DNA of 49,562 bases, from positions 1 through 49,562 of the forward strand of contig CAKOKM010000004.1 in NCBI GenBank assembly GCA_934091015.1, given 5' to 3'. Source of the DNA: an uncultured Bacilli bacterium. Lineage in GTDB: Bacteria > Bacillota_I > Bacilli_A > RF39 > UBA660. Both the position numbers and the translations under genes were made by a program. Numbering within the stretch: position 1 is the stretch's first letter; each line of letters opens with the position of its first letter. Below the pieces are notes generated by a model. The model saw nothing but the letters and a program-made list of their open reading frames with translations, ran no database searches and was not told the DNA's origin. This document shows positions 42,956 through 49,562 of the stretch, one piece after another.

Positions 42956-42964
42956 AACATAGAT

Positions 42965-42993
42965 ACTATATCAAATATTTTAAATTATGTCTA
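42965..42993 (-). promoter_or_regulatory. Promoter of rplU-prp-rpmA
   Basis: The minus strand reads TAGACA (42993-42988), 17 bases, TATAGT (42970-42965). The start near 42958 leaves about 90 bases of leader. Confidence 0.65.
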
Positions 42994-43009
42994 TATTTTA
43001 ACCTTAATT

Positions 43010-44149
43010 TTATTTAATAAACAAATTTTTTATATAATTATTTTTTTGAAGAATTTTAATAACATCACATTCAATTTGTCTAACTCTTTCTCTTGTTAAG
43101 TTAAACATATTACCAATTTCATATAATTTATAAACTTTACCATCTATTAAACCAAAACGATATGCTATAATCATTTTATCTCTTTCTGATATATCAAGTT
43201 CATTAAAAATATAATTTTTTAATTCATTAATACTATTTTGTTCTATATAATCTTCTTCAATATTAGTACAAGATTTTAACGTATCCATTATTAATAAATC
43301 AGATGAATTTCCATTAGGTACTTTATCATTTAATGATATAGTTTCTTTAAGTAATGGCAAAATATCTTTTACTTGATTAATACTAATTTCTAAATTTTCA
43401 GCTATTTCTTCCGGACTAGGAAAACTATCATTATTCATCATGTATTTATAAATATATTTTTTTATTTTTAAAATATTTTTATGTACATGCATAGGAACTT
43501 TAATAGTTCTTGATTCAAAAGATAATACCTGCATAATTGATTGTTTAATCCAATATATAGCATAATTGCTAAAAGATAATCCTTTATTATAATCATATCT
43601 ATCAACTGCTAAAATTAGTCCTTCATTTCCTGCTTGAATTAAATCCTCAAATTCTACTCCCATATTTACATACTTTTTTGCTATTGAAACAACTAACCTT
43701 AAATTATAAAATATTACTTTCTCTCTTGCTTTCATATCTCCTTGTTCAATCTTTTTAAATAAAACAATTATTTCTTTAAAAGTTAATACTTTATTAGGTA
43801 AATTTCTTAATATAGGAGCTTTAATTAATTCCAAATCTTCTCTAATTTCACTTGCATAATCATTTTCATTTATCATATCAATTTCTTGATAATATTTAAT
43901 TAATTCTAAAACATCTTTAGATAAAATATTAAAATCATTATTACTTATAATAGTTTTAATATTTTTATTCAATATATCACATGTGTTTATTATATAAATA
44001 ATATCTATTTTTCTTAAAGAAACTTCTTTTAATTTGTTTATTAACAAACTTATATTATTTATAGCTTCATTACTATTTAAACTAAAATTTTCATTAATAT
44101 AATCAATAACAATTTTAATATCAATATTATTTAATATTTTATCTTTCAT
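43010..44149 (-). CDS. Sigma-70 family factor, B-type copy 1
   Basis: This 379-residue RpoD-related sigma factor is the most divergent of four. A unique helical N-terminus (1-130) precedes region 1.2-2 ([28 protein letters not shown]), region 2.3-2.4 (NYAIYWIKQSIMQVLSFESR), region 3, and region 4 (LYEIGNMFNLTRERVRQIE). In region 2.4 the -10 readers equivalent to Q437/T440 are Gln and Met, and the following Arg is Gln, so promoter choice may be altered. It is the last gene of the run and its ribosome binding site is weak. Confidence 0.85.
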   Translation of the reverse strand: MKDKILNNIDIKIVIDYINENFSLNSNEAINNISLLINKLKEVSLRKIDIIYIINTCDILNKNIKTIISNNDFNILSKDVLELIKYYQEIDMINENDYASEIREDLELIKAPILRNLPNKVLTFKEIIVLFKKIEQGDMKAREKVIFYNLRLVVSIAKKYVNMGVEFEDLIQAGNEGLILAVDRYDYNKGLSFSNYAIYWIKQSIMQVLSFESRTIKVPMHVHKNILKIKKYIYKYMMNNDSFPSPEEIAENLEISINQVKDILPLLKETISLNDKVPNGNSSDLLIMDTLKSCTNIEEDYIEQNSINELKNYIFNELDISERDKMIIAYRFGLIDGKVYKLYEIGNMFNLTRERVRQIECDVIKILQKNNYIKNLFIK

Positions 44150-44167
44150 AAATAAACTTACAACATT

Positions 44168-45382
44168 TTAAAATTTAAAGTGGTAATAATATGATGAATT
44201 AATACCTAATTTTTTAAATTTCGGATCAACTCTTAACTTACGTATTGCTTTAGATTCTACTTGTCTAACTCTTTCTCTAGAAATATTTAATATTTTTCCT
44301 ATTTCATCTAAAGTATGATTTTTACCATCAATAAAACCATAACGATATTTAATTATATTTTTTTCAACATTAGTTAAATTTGAATTTTCAAAAAATTCTT
44401 TTATTTCATTATAATATATTTTCTCATCAAGACTATCTTGATCGTTTGTTTTATCTACTATGATATCTCCCAATTCAGTATCACAATCTTCAGCAGAATC
44501 TATTGGACTATTTAATGAAACAGTTTCATTATAAATTAATGATAATGCACTTGTTACTCTTTCAGTTGATAATTTAGTAATACTAACTAACTTTTCTTGA
44601 TTTGGCATTTCCTCATGAACTTGATAATATTTGGCCATTGCTTTTTTAACTGTCAAAATATCCTCATGAACATAAGTTGGAATTCTAATTATTCTTGATT
44701 CATTAGCAATGGTTCTCGTTATAGTCTGCCTAATCCAATAACATGCATAGGTTGCAAAAGTCCATCCTAGTTTATAATTATATCTTTCAGCCGCAATAAG
44801 CAATCCTTCATTACCAGCTTGTATCAAATCCATAAACTCTAAACCACTAACTGATTGATATTTTTTAGCTATTGAAACAACCAATCTTAAATTATATTCT
44901 ATCAAAACATTTCTAGCACTTTGAGCACCTAAATCTCTTTTTTTACATAAATCAATAACTTCTTCTCTAGTTAATAGTCTTCGTGGAGCCTGATTTAAAT
45001 AAAACCTTAACGGTGCTAATTCTAAGCTATTTTCATTTATATCAATATCATAATTAAAATCTTTTAATTCTTTTTCAATTTCTTCAATTTCATTAACTTT
45101 TTTATAAGCTTCTAACATATTTTTAATAAAAGTTACTTCATGTAAATTCTTATCATCATAATTAATTTTATTTAAAATACAAACATTAAAAATCATTTTT
45201 TTAAAAGAATCATTATTATTAATAAGTGCAATTATCTCTTGCATATTAATATTAATAAAATTATTTTCTATCCAATTTAAAAAAAAATTAAAATTTTTTA
45301 GAGAATCATTATTATTATGATATAAATATTCCATAATTTTTTCTACTTTTAATAGATTTTCTTCATTAATTATATCCTTCAT
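44168..45382 (-). CDS. Sigma-70 family factor, A-type copy 1
   Basis: This 404-residue RpoD-like factor has a helical N-terminal domain (about 1-125) shared only with the A-type copy at 46578-47822. Then come [20 protein letters not shown] (region 1.2), [29 protein letters not shown] (region 2.1-2.2), [20 protein letters not shown] (2.3-2.4) and region 4 LDEIGKILNISRERVRQVE. Region 2.4 keeps Gln and Thr for a normal -10. The open frame starts at 45424, inside the upstream gene, but AAGGAGATGG is placed for the ATG at 45382. Confidence 0.88.
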   Translation of the reverse strand: MKDIINEENLLKVEKIMEYLYHNNNDSLKNFNFFLNWIENNFININMQEIIALINNNDSFKKMIFNVCILNKINYDDKNLHEVTFIKNMLEAYKKVNEIEEIEKELKDFNYDIDINENSLELAPLRFYLNQAPRRLLTREEVIDLCKKRDLGAQSARNVLIEYNLRLVVSIAKKYQSVSGLEFMDLIQAGNEGLLIAAERYNYKLGWTFATYACYWIRQTITRTIANESRIIRIPTYVHEDILTVKKAMAKYYQVHEEMPNQEKLVSITKLSTERVTSALSLIYNETVSLNSPIDSAEDCDTELGDIIVDKTNDQDSLDEKIYYNEIKEFFENSNLTNVEKNIIKYRYGFIDGKNHTLDEIGKILNISRERVRQVESKAIRKLRVDPKFKKLGINSSYYYHFKF

Positions 45383-45398
45383 AATCCATCTCCTTATT

Positions 45399-46559
45399 TT
45401 AATTTTTATAATATCTTTTAACAATTGGATTTCTTTTTAAATTATTTAATATTCTATTTTCAATTTGTCTAACTCTTTCTTTTGTTATATTAAACGTATT
45501 ACCAATTTCATCTAGTGTATATTTTTTATCATTTATAAATCCAAAACGATATGCAATAATCATTTTATCTCTTTCAGATAAACTAAGTTTATTAAAAACA
45601 TAATTTTTAAATTCTTCAATATTTTCTCTATCTATTAAATCTTTTTCAATATCTATATCAGATTTTACAAATTCTTCTATTTCAGTTTCTTTTTCCTCAT
45701 CAGTAATTATTTTATCATTTAATGATGTAATGCCATTTATAAATGGCATTAAATTATTAACAGTCTCTAATGTTAAATCCAAATTTTCAGATATACAATA
45801 TGATGTTGGCATTACTCCATTTTTATTATAGTAGGCACTTCTAAAAGACTTTATTCGTAATATATTTTCATGCATATGTAACGGTAGTCTTACTGTTCGT
45901 GAATTATTTGCAAGTGATCTTGTTATAGCTTGTCTAATCCAATAACTTGCATATGTGCTAAAAGAAATGCCTAATTTATAATTATATTTATCAGCAGCAA
46001 CTAATAAACCTTCATTTCCTGCTTGAATTAAATCCTCAAAATCTAAGCCTTTGTTAATATATTTTTTAGCCACTGAAATTACCATTCTTAAATTATAATA
46101 AATAATTTTTTCTCTCGCCAACTTATCACCTTGTTGCATTTTTTTAAACAAAAGAACCAATTCTTCAAAACTAAGAACTTTATTAGGCAATTGTTTTAAA
46201 TATGATTTAACAACATCAGAATAGACTTCATCATTATTTTGACTTATATCATAAGCATTAGATTCAACATTTTGATTAATCTCATCAACATTAATAAAAT
46301 TTTTTATTAAATTTAGAACATATTTATTACAATTTTCTAAATATTCATTATCTTTAATAATTATCTCTATATTATTATATAAAATGTCACAAGTATTAAT
46401 TAAAAACATAATATCTCTATCACTTAAAAGCTTAAAATTATCATTGTTACATAATAACTCAATATTTTTCTTTGCATCATTTAAATTAGGACTAAATTTT
46501 TTTATAACAAAATCATTAAAATAATTCATATTTGATACATCAACAAGGTTTTTTATCAT
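45399..46559 (-). CDS. Sigma-70 family factor, B-type copy 2
   Basis: This 386-residue factor pairs with the B-type copy at 43010-44149: both have a similar N-terminus (IDIKIVIDYI / FNDFVIKKF), then the block LPNKVLSFEELVLLFKKMQQ, LRMVISVAKKYINKGLDFEDL, region 2.3-2.4 TYASYWIRQAITRSLANNSR and region 4 LDEIGNTFNITKERVRQIE. Unlike copy 1 it keeps the Gln and Thr of region 2.4. AGAGGTG precedes the ATG. It follows the A-type copy 2 by 18 bases and precedes A-type copy 1. Confidence 0.88.
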   Translation of the reverse strand: MIKNLVDVSNMNYFNDFVIKKFSPNLNDAKKNIELLCNNDNFKLLSDRDIMFLINTCDILYNNIEIIIKDNEYLENCNKYVLNLIKNFINVDEINQNVESNAYDISQNNDEVYSDVVKSYLKQLPNKVLSFEELVLLFKKMQQGDKLAREKIIYYNLRMVISVAKKYINKGLDFEDLIQAGNEGLLVAADKYNYKLGISFSTYASYWIRQAITRSLANNSRTVRLPLHMHENILRIKSFRSAYYNKNGVMPTSYCISENLDLTLETVNNLMPFINGITSLNDKIITDEEKETEIEEFVKSDIDIEKDLIDRENIEEFKNYVFNKLSLSERDKMIIAYRFGFINDKKYTLDEIGNTFNITKERVRQIENRILNNLKRNPIVKRYYKN

Positions 46560-46577
46560 ATTAATACACCTCTATCT

Positions 46578-47822
46578 CTACAAAATGAATTTTTGTTGAA
46601 TATTTTTTTGCAAAATTAATTTTCTATCAGGATCTATATTTTTAAACCTGTAATCTCTTCTTAATTTTCCTAATGCTTTAGTTTCAATTTGTCTAATTCT
46701 TTCTCTCGTAACACCAAACATATTACCAATTTCTTCTAATGTATAAATTTTATGATTAATAAATCCAAAACGATATTTAATAACCATTTTTTCTTTATCA
46801 CTTAATCTCGAATTTTCTAATAATATATCAACATTCTCATTAAAAATTTTTTCATCTACTTTACTTAAACTATTATTTTCATCAACTATTACATCACCAA
46901 GTTCCGTATCCGCATCATCATCTCTTAAAAATTCATTTAATGATGATACATCATTATTTAATTGAAATAAAGCAGTTTTAACTTTTTCTTCTGGTAAATC
47001 AGTTAACTTAACAAGTTCATTTTCATCAGGTAAACATCCATTTAATTTATAAAAATGATCAGATGCCTTTTTAACTACATACATATATTCATTTAAATGC
47101 ACAGGAATTCTTATTGTTCTCGATTCATTTGCTATAGTTCTTGTTATAGACTGTCTAATCCACCAAGTAGCATATGTTGCAAATGTCCATCCTAGTTTAT
47201 AATTAAATTTATCAACTGCAATTAATAATCCTTCATTTCCTGCTTGTATTAAATCCATATAATCCAAACCAGTAATAGCTTGATATTTTTTAGCGACAGA
47301 TACAACTAATCTTAAATTATGTTCAGCTAAAATATTTCTAGCATTTTGAGAGCCTAAATCCCTTTTTTTACATAAATCTATAACTTCTTCTCTAGTTAAT
47401 AGTCTTCTTGGAGCTTGATTTAAATAAAAAGTTACTGGTTCTAATTCAAAATTATTAAAATCAATTTCCGTATTACTTTTAATATCTTCTAAACTAAGTT
47501 CTTCTAATTCTTTCTCAATATCTTCGATTTCTTTAACTTTTTTATAGGCAAATAGCATATTTTTAATAAAAGTTACTTCATGTAAATTTTTATCATCATA
47601 ATTAATTTTATCTAAAATACATTCATCGAAAATCATCTTTTTAAAAGTATCATCATTATTTATAAGTGCAATTATTTCATATTCATTAAGATTAATAAAA
47701 TTATTGTCTATCCAATCTAAAAATAAATCAAAATTAGTTGCAGAATTATGATTACCACTACATAAATCTTCCATATAATTTTTAACTTTTAATAAGTTTT
47801 CTTCATTTATCATATCTTTCAT
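46578..47822 (-). CDS. Sigma-70 family factor, A-type copy 2 (most RpoD-like)
   Basis: This 414-residue factor is the first gene of the run, from a perfect promoter. It has [20 protein letters not shown] (1.2), [49 protein letters not shown] (2.3-2.4, with the double Trp for DNA melting as in RpoD) and region 4 [19 protein letters not shown]. It looks closest to a housekeeping sigma, but no dnaG neighbour is present. The start at 47822 follows AAAGGGGGAA; an upstream frame to 47843 lacks support. Confidence 0.88.
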   Translation of the reverse strand: MKDMINEENLLKVKNYMEDLCSGNHNSATNFDLFLDWIDNNFINLNEYEIIALINNDDTFKKMIFDECILDKINYDDKNLHEVTFIKNMLFAYKKVKEIEDIEKELEELSLEDIKSNTEIDFNNFELEPVTFYLNQAPRRLLTREEVIDLCKKRDLGSQNARNILAEHNLRLVVSVAKKYQAITGLDYMDLIQAGNEGLLIAVDKFNYKLGWTFATYATWWIRQSITRTIANESRTIRIPVHLNEYMYVVKKASDHFYKLNGCLPDENELVKLTDLPEEKVKTALFQLNNDVSSLNEFLRDDDADTELGDVIVDENNSLSKVDEKIFNENVDILLENSRLSDKEKMVIKYRFGFINHKIYTLEEIGNMFGVTRERIRQIETKALGKLRRDYRFKNIDPDRKLILQKNIQQKFIL

Positions 47823-47852
47823 TATATATTCCCCCTTTAACAAAGTGACTAT

Positions 47853-47881
47853 ATAATAGCATATTTTTTTAGTAATGTCAA
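47853..47881 (-). promoter_or_regulatory. Promoter of the sigma-factor run
   Basis: The minus strand has a perfect TTGACA (47881-47876), 17 bases, TATTAT (47858-47853), just ahead of the first sigma gene. No terminators are obvious between the four genes, so they are probably one transcript. Confidence 0.75.
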
Positions 47882-48003
47882 ATCATTTGTTCGTAAGGAT
47901 AGTGTTTACAAATTCGGGGAAACATGCAATTTTACGTATAGCTAGAAATTAATGCATAAAATAAATATGATTTTTCAGATATATAATATTTTTAATTGTT
48001 CGC

Positions 48004-48032
48004 TTGTTTATATATTACACAGATTGTATAAT
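48004..48032 (+). promoter_or_regulatory. Promoter of toxin gene, cassette 3
   Basis: TTGTTT (48004-48009), 17 bases, perfect TATAAT (48027-48032); transcription would begin at the CCTAAGG leader repeat near 48037. Confidence 0.7.
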
Positions 48033-48036
48033 AACA

Positions 48037-48069
48037 CCTAAGGAACAATTAGTTGCTGGGTGTCTATCC
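48037..48069 (+). repeat. 5' leader repeat of cassette 3 (partner at 48261-48295)
   Basis: It begins CCTAAGGAACAATTAGTTG and ends GTGTCTATCC. The reverse complement of 48261-48295 begins GGAACATTTAGTTTTGC and ends AATGTCTATCC. The inverted pair would let the toxin mRNA close on itself from 5' to 3' end. Confidence 0.7.
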
Positions 48070-48098
48070 TCACCTTTTAATAATAAAAAAGATGAGGA
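48067..48098 (+). promoter_or_regulatory. Hairpin masking the toxin ribosome binding site (cassette 3)
   Basis: TCCTCA (48067-48072) pairs with TGAGGA (48093-48098), extended by CCTTTT with a following A-rich arm. TGAGGA overlaps the ribosome binding site GAGGAGGTG. Confidence 0.65.
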
Positions 48099-48108
48099 GG
48101 TGATGCAT

Positions 48109-48201
48109 ATGAGTAAAAGAAGATTTATTATTAAATTTCTAAGATACATATGTTTCATTATTCTATGTATATCTATTTTGGTATACATAATAAAAAAATA
48201 G
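48109..48201 (+). CDS. Small hydrophobic peptide, probable type I toxin (cassette 3)
   Basis: This 30-residue peptide begins MSKRRFIIKFLRY and ends LVYIIKK: a basic N-terminus (K, R, R, K, R), one membrane span with two Cys, and a Lys-Lys end. The strong GGAGGTG is spaced for the ATG at 48109; a longer frame starting at 48004 begins inside the promoter and is not used. Context matches cassette 2 in every part: same leader, masking hairpin, shared terminator, convergent antisense promoter. It is placed here as a type I toxin of unnamed family; killing activity is inferred from size and context. Confidence 0.68.
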   Translation: MSKRRFIIKFLRYICFIILCISILVYIIKK

Positions 48202-48242
48202 ACACATAATTATCTAATAAGTTTATAAGATAATTAAATGTC
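48201..48242. terminator. Shared terminator, cassette 3
   Basis: GACACATAATTATCT and AGATAATTAAATGTC pair across a 12-base loop, overlapping the toxin stop. The strong U-run is on the minus strand (antisense RNA). Confidence 0.65.
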
Positions 48243-48260
48243 TTTACCAAATTAAATTTA

Positions 48261-48306
48261 GGATAGACATTCAGCATTGCAAAACTAAATGTTCCTTTTT
48301 TATTTT
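48261..48306 (+). terminator. Toxin mRNA 3' repeat and terminator, cassette 3
   Basis: ACATT and AAATGT inside GGA...TCC form a hairpin followed by six T. It is the inverted partner of the 5' leader repeat, so this end can fold locally or pair with the 5' end. Confidence 0.6.
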
Positions 48307-48329
48307 ATGTAAGTTTTCCTTACATATTC

Positions 48330-48358
48330 ATAATAGCATAATTTTGTTATATTTTCAA
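48330..48358 (-). promoter_or_regulatory. Promoter of antisense RNA 3
   Basis: The minus strand reads TTGAAA, 17 bases, TATTAT, placed as in cassettes 1 and 2. Confidence 0.65.
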
Positions 48359-48370
48359 TATAAACCCAGC

Positions 48371-48404
48371 CAACATCAAAGATAACGCGCAACATCAAAG
48401 ATAA
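48371..48404. repeat. Two 15-base direct repeats
   Basis: CAACATCAAAGATAA occurs at 48371-48385 and again at 48390-48404, separated by CGCG. It lies between cassette 3 and the AbiE-type system, and could be a protein-binding or recombination site. Confidence 0.5.
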
Positions 48405-48422
48405 ATCGATTATAGTTAAAAA

Positions 48423-48448
48423 TAAAAAAGCCTTATTTCAAAGCTTTT
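48423..48448 (-). terminator. Minus-strand terminator of an unidentified transcript
   Basis: AAAAGC (48427-48431 and before) and GCTTTT (48443-48448) form a hairpin with a strong U-run on the minus strand. No minus-strand gene is seen upstream of it, so it may end a small RNA from 48430-48560. Confidence 0.4.
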
Positions 48449-48582
48449 ATCATCTTTAATGGTGCCTGTGAAGAAGAAGTCGAATAACTTTTCTTACAAA
48501 CAATTAATAGGTAGTAATAACTTACTAACTAATACAAGTATACCACGGAAATATAAAAAAAATAGTAAAAAGCATTTATTTC

Positions 48583-48630
48583 AGTAAATCTTGGCAAAAC
48601 ATTGACTTTTACCGAGATTTACTTTAAAAT
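48583..48630 (+). promoter_or_regulatory. AbiE-type promoter with flanking inverted repeat
   Basis: AGTAAATCTTGG (48583-48594) and CCGAGATTTACT (48612-48623) are inverted with one mismatch pair. They surround the -35 TTGACT (48602-48607) and reach into the 17-base spacer before TAAAAT (48625-48630). AbiEi antitoxins repress their own operon by binding such inverted repeats, so this is the likely operator. Confidence 0.7.
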
Positions 48631-48648
48631 TATATTAGGTGATGAAAA

Positions 48649-49191
48649 ATGATTTATAGTTATAAAGATGTGATTTCTAAATATAAAAATAATTATCGAT
48701 TAAATAAAGCTTTAAAAGATAAAAAAATATTTAAAATTGAATCAGGAATATATTCAAGTCAAGAATTTGTTAATTATTTATTGGTTATTAGCCAAAAATA
48801 TCCTACTGCTGTTTTTACTTCTGATAGTGCTTTTTATTATTACAACTTAACTGATGTAATTCCTCAAAAATACTATCTTGCCACGAATAGAAAGGCAAGT
48901 AAAATAATGGATAATAAAGTAAAACAAATATATGTATCAGAAGATAAGTTTAATATTGGGGTTACTACAATAAAAGTTGATGGAATCAAAATTAAGATAT
49001 ATGACAAAGAAAAATTATTGATAGAACTGGTAAAAAATAGTAAAAATATTCCTTTTGATTATTATAAAGAGATTATAAATAATTATAGAAGTATTAGTGA
49101 TAAACTTGATATGAATAAATTATCTGATTATTTGAACTATTATAAAAATAATATTGATTTATTTTTAAAAATACAAAAGGAAGTATTTTAA
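48649..49191 (+). CDS. AbiEi-like antitoxin and autorepressor (type IV toxin-antitoxin)
   Basis: This 180-residue protein has an N-terminal winged-helix-like start (SYKDVISKYKNNYRLNKALKD) and a central YPTAVFTSDSAFYYYNLTDVIPQKYYLAT block typical of the AbiEi family antitoxin, with a C-terminal IKIYDKEKLLIELVKNSKNI region. It should repress its operon through the inverted repeat just upstream and neutralise the nucleotidyltransferase toxin. The stop TAA overlaps the next ATG (TAATG). Good AGGTGAT precedes the start. Confidence 0.8.
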   Translation: MIYSYKDVISKYKNNYRLNKALKDKKIFKIESGIYSSQEFVNYLLVISQKYPTAVFTSDSAFYYYNLTDVIPQKYYLATNRKASKIMDNKVKQIYVSEDKFNIGVTTIKVDGIKIKIYDKEKLLIELVKNSKNIPFDYYKEIINNYRSISDKLDMNKLSDYLNYYKNNIDLFLKIQKEVF

Positions 49192-49562
49192 TGAATTTAC
49201 AAGAAATGATACAAAAGTACATAAAAAATGGTTATTCAGATGAATTTGCTTCCTCAAAAGTGTCCCAAGATTTAATACTAACAGCTATAGCAAATAGTAA
49301 ATATAATCAAAATATTACTATTAAAGGTGGAGTTGTTATGCATAATCTATCAAATGATAAGCGTAGAGCAACTCGTGATTTAGATTTAGATTTTATAAAA
49401 TATTCTCTCGATGATAATTCTATTAAAAACTTTATTAATGAATTAAATAAGTCTATTAATTATATTAATTTTGAAATAATAGATAAAATTATTCCATTAC
49501 ACCATCAGGATTATAAAGGTAAAAGAGTATTTTTAAAGATTAAAGATAACTATAAAAATGAA
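49191..49562 (+). CDS. AbiEii-like nucleotidyltransferase toxin (truncated by window end)
   Basis: The 124 visible codons carry the start of an AbiEii/DUF1814-type nucleotidyltransferase: ITIKGGVVMHNLSNDKRRATRDLDLDF, with the GG and the D-x-D-type metal motif (DLDLDF) and the conserved RRATRDLD. Such toxins transfer nucleotides to RNA (tRNA in related enzymes) and act in phage abortive infection. AAAGGAAG precedes the ATG, which shares one base with the antitoxin stop. The remainder lies beyond the window. Confidence 0.85.
   Translation, partial: MNLQEMIQKYIKNGYSDEFASSKVSQDLILTAIANSKYNQNITIKGGVVMHNLSNDKRRATRDLDLDFIKYSLDDNSIKNFINELNKSINYINFEIIDKIIPLHHQDYKGKRVFLKIKDNYKNE

Larger units (their letters stand above)
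48191..48323 (-). ncRNA. Antisense RNA, probable antitoxin of cassette 3
   Basis: The promoter is TTGAAA (48358-48353), 17 bases, TATTAT (48335-48330). The RNA opens with a GTAAGG/CTTAC hairpin, contains the complement of the toxin mRNA 3' end (equal in sense to the toxin's own 5' leader) and ends at a GACA/TGTC-bounded hairpin (48201-48242) followed by a long U-run opposite the toxin's last codons. It can pair perfectly with the 3' third of the toxin transcript. Confidence 0.62.

Noticed and set aside
48004..48108. Extension of the cassette 3 peptide to a 65-residue protein
   Set aside because: The extra codons cover the -35 and -10 of the promoter and the leader repeat, and the strong GGAGGTG is placed for the internal ATG at 48109.
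48440..48520. Full tRNA or tmRNA gene
   Set aside because: T-arm and acceptor stems do not form; only a weak 3'-end resemblance remains.
1..49562. CRISPR array
   Set aside because: No series of regularly spaced repeats was found; the only short direct repeat is the pair at 48371-48404.

Overview
The window comes from a very AT-rich (by eye roughly a quarter G+C), low-GC Gram-positive bacterium. It uses strong AGGAGG-type ribosome binding sites and ordinary TTGACA/TATAAT promoters. Gene content points to the Bacilli/Erysipelotrichia/Mollicutes side of the Firmicutes, probably an uncultured gut lineage with a reduced genome: YlbD/YlbE, a YqfT-like (DUF2624) protein next to endonuclease IV, an L27 with a cleavable N-terminal extension plus the Prp protease, a SpoIIP-like amidase, and RodA plus a class B PBP. 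The wall-synthesis genes mean it is not a wall-less mollicute. No rRNA, convincing tRNA, CRISPR array or intact insertion sequence was seen.

Layout. 1-195: tail of an unknown gene. 206-7640 (minus): translation operon hisS-asnS-aspS-gatC-gatA-gatB behind a T-box riboswitch whose readable features (UGGC bulge, GAC specifier candidates) suggest it senses tRNA-Asp. 7.7-11.5 kb: accessory island with three unrecognised proteins and two copies of a small type I toxin-antitoxin-like cassette. 11.5-18.4 kb (minus): a compact NAD salvage operon, pncA-pncB-nudix-nadE-nadD-pncC-nadK-aminotransferase, from one strong promoter with an inverted repeat beside its start. 18.5-31.5 kb: cell-envelope genes (ATP-grasp, SpoIIP-like amidase, a secreted 1087-residue protein with membrane partners, a metallophosphoesterase-like pseudoenzyme, RodA, a 791-residue surface protein, DUF2752 and DUF4234 membrane proteins). 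31.5-42.9 kb: housekeeping (xseB, xseA, nusB, class B PBP, nfo, a type IV pilin-like protein, ylbE, ylbD, parC, rpmA, prp, rplU), with a decayed Rpn-like locus near 33.4-34.0 kb. 43.0-47.9 kb (minus): four tandem sigma-70 paralogues in an A-B-A-B order. 48.0-48.4 kb: third copy of the toxin-antitoxin cassette. 48.6 kb to the end: an AbiE-type system, AbiEi-like antitoxin and the truncated start of the AbiEii-like nucleotidyltransferase.

Most notable. (1) A multi-copy cassette (8.5-8.8, 11.2-11.5, 48.0-48.4 kb) encodes a 30-31 residue hydrophobic basic peptide behind a hairpin-masked ribosome binding site, with a convergent antisense RNA from its own promoter. The ends of each toxin transcript carry inverted repeats that differ between copies but match within a copy, which implies a long-range 5'-3' RNA interaction that the antisense RNA could mimic. 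(2) Four sigma factors from duplication of a two-gene unit, one with altered -10 recognition residues. (3) A run of seven G inside the promoter spacer of the 791-residue surface protein, a classic arrangement for phase variation. (4) A metallophosphoesterase in which most metal ligands are replaced. These readings come from inspection alone; no database search or folding program was run.
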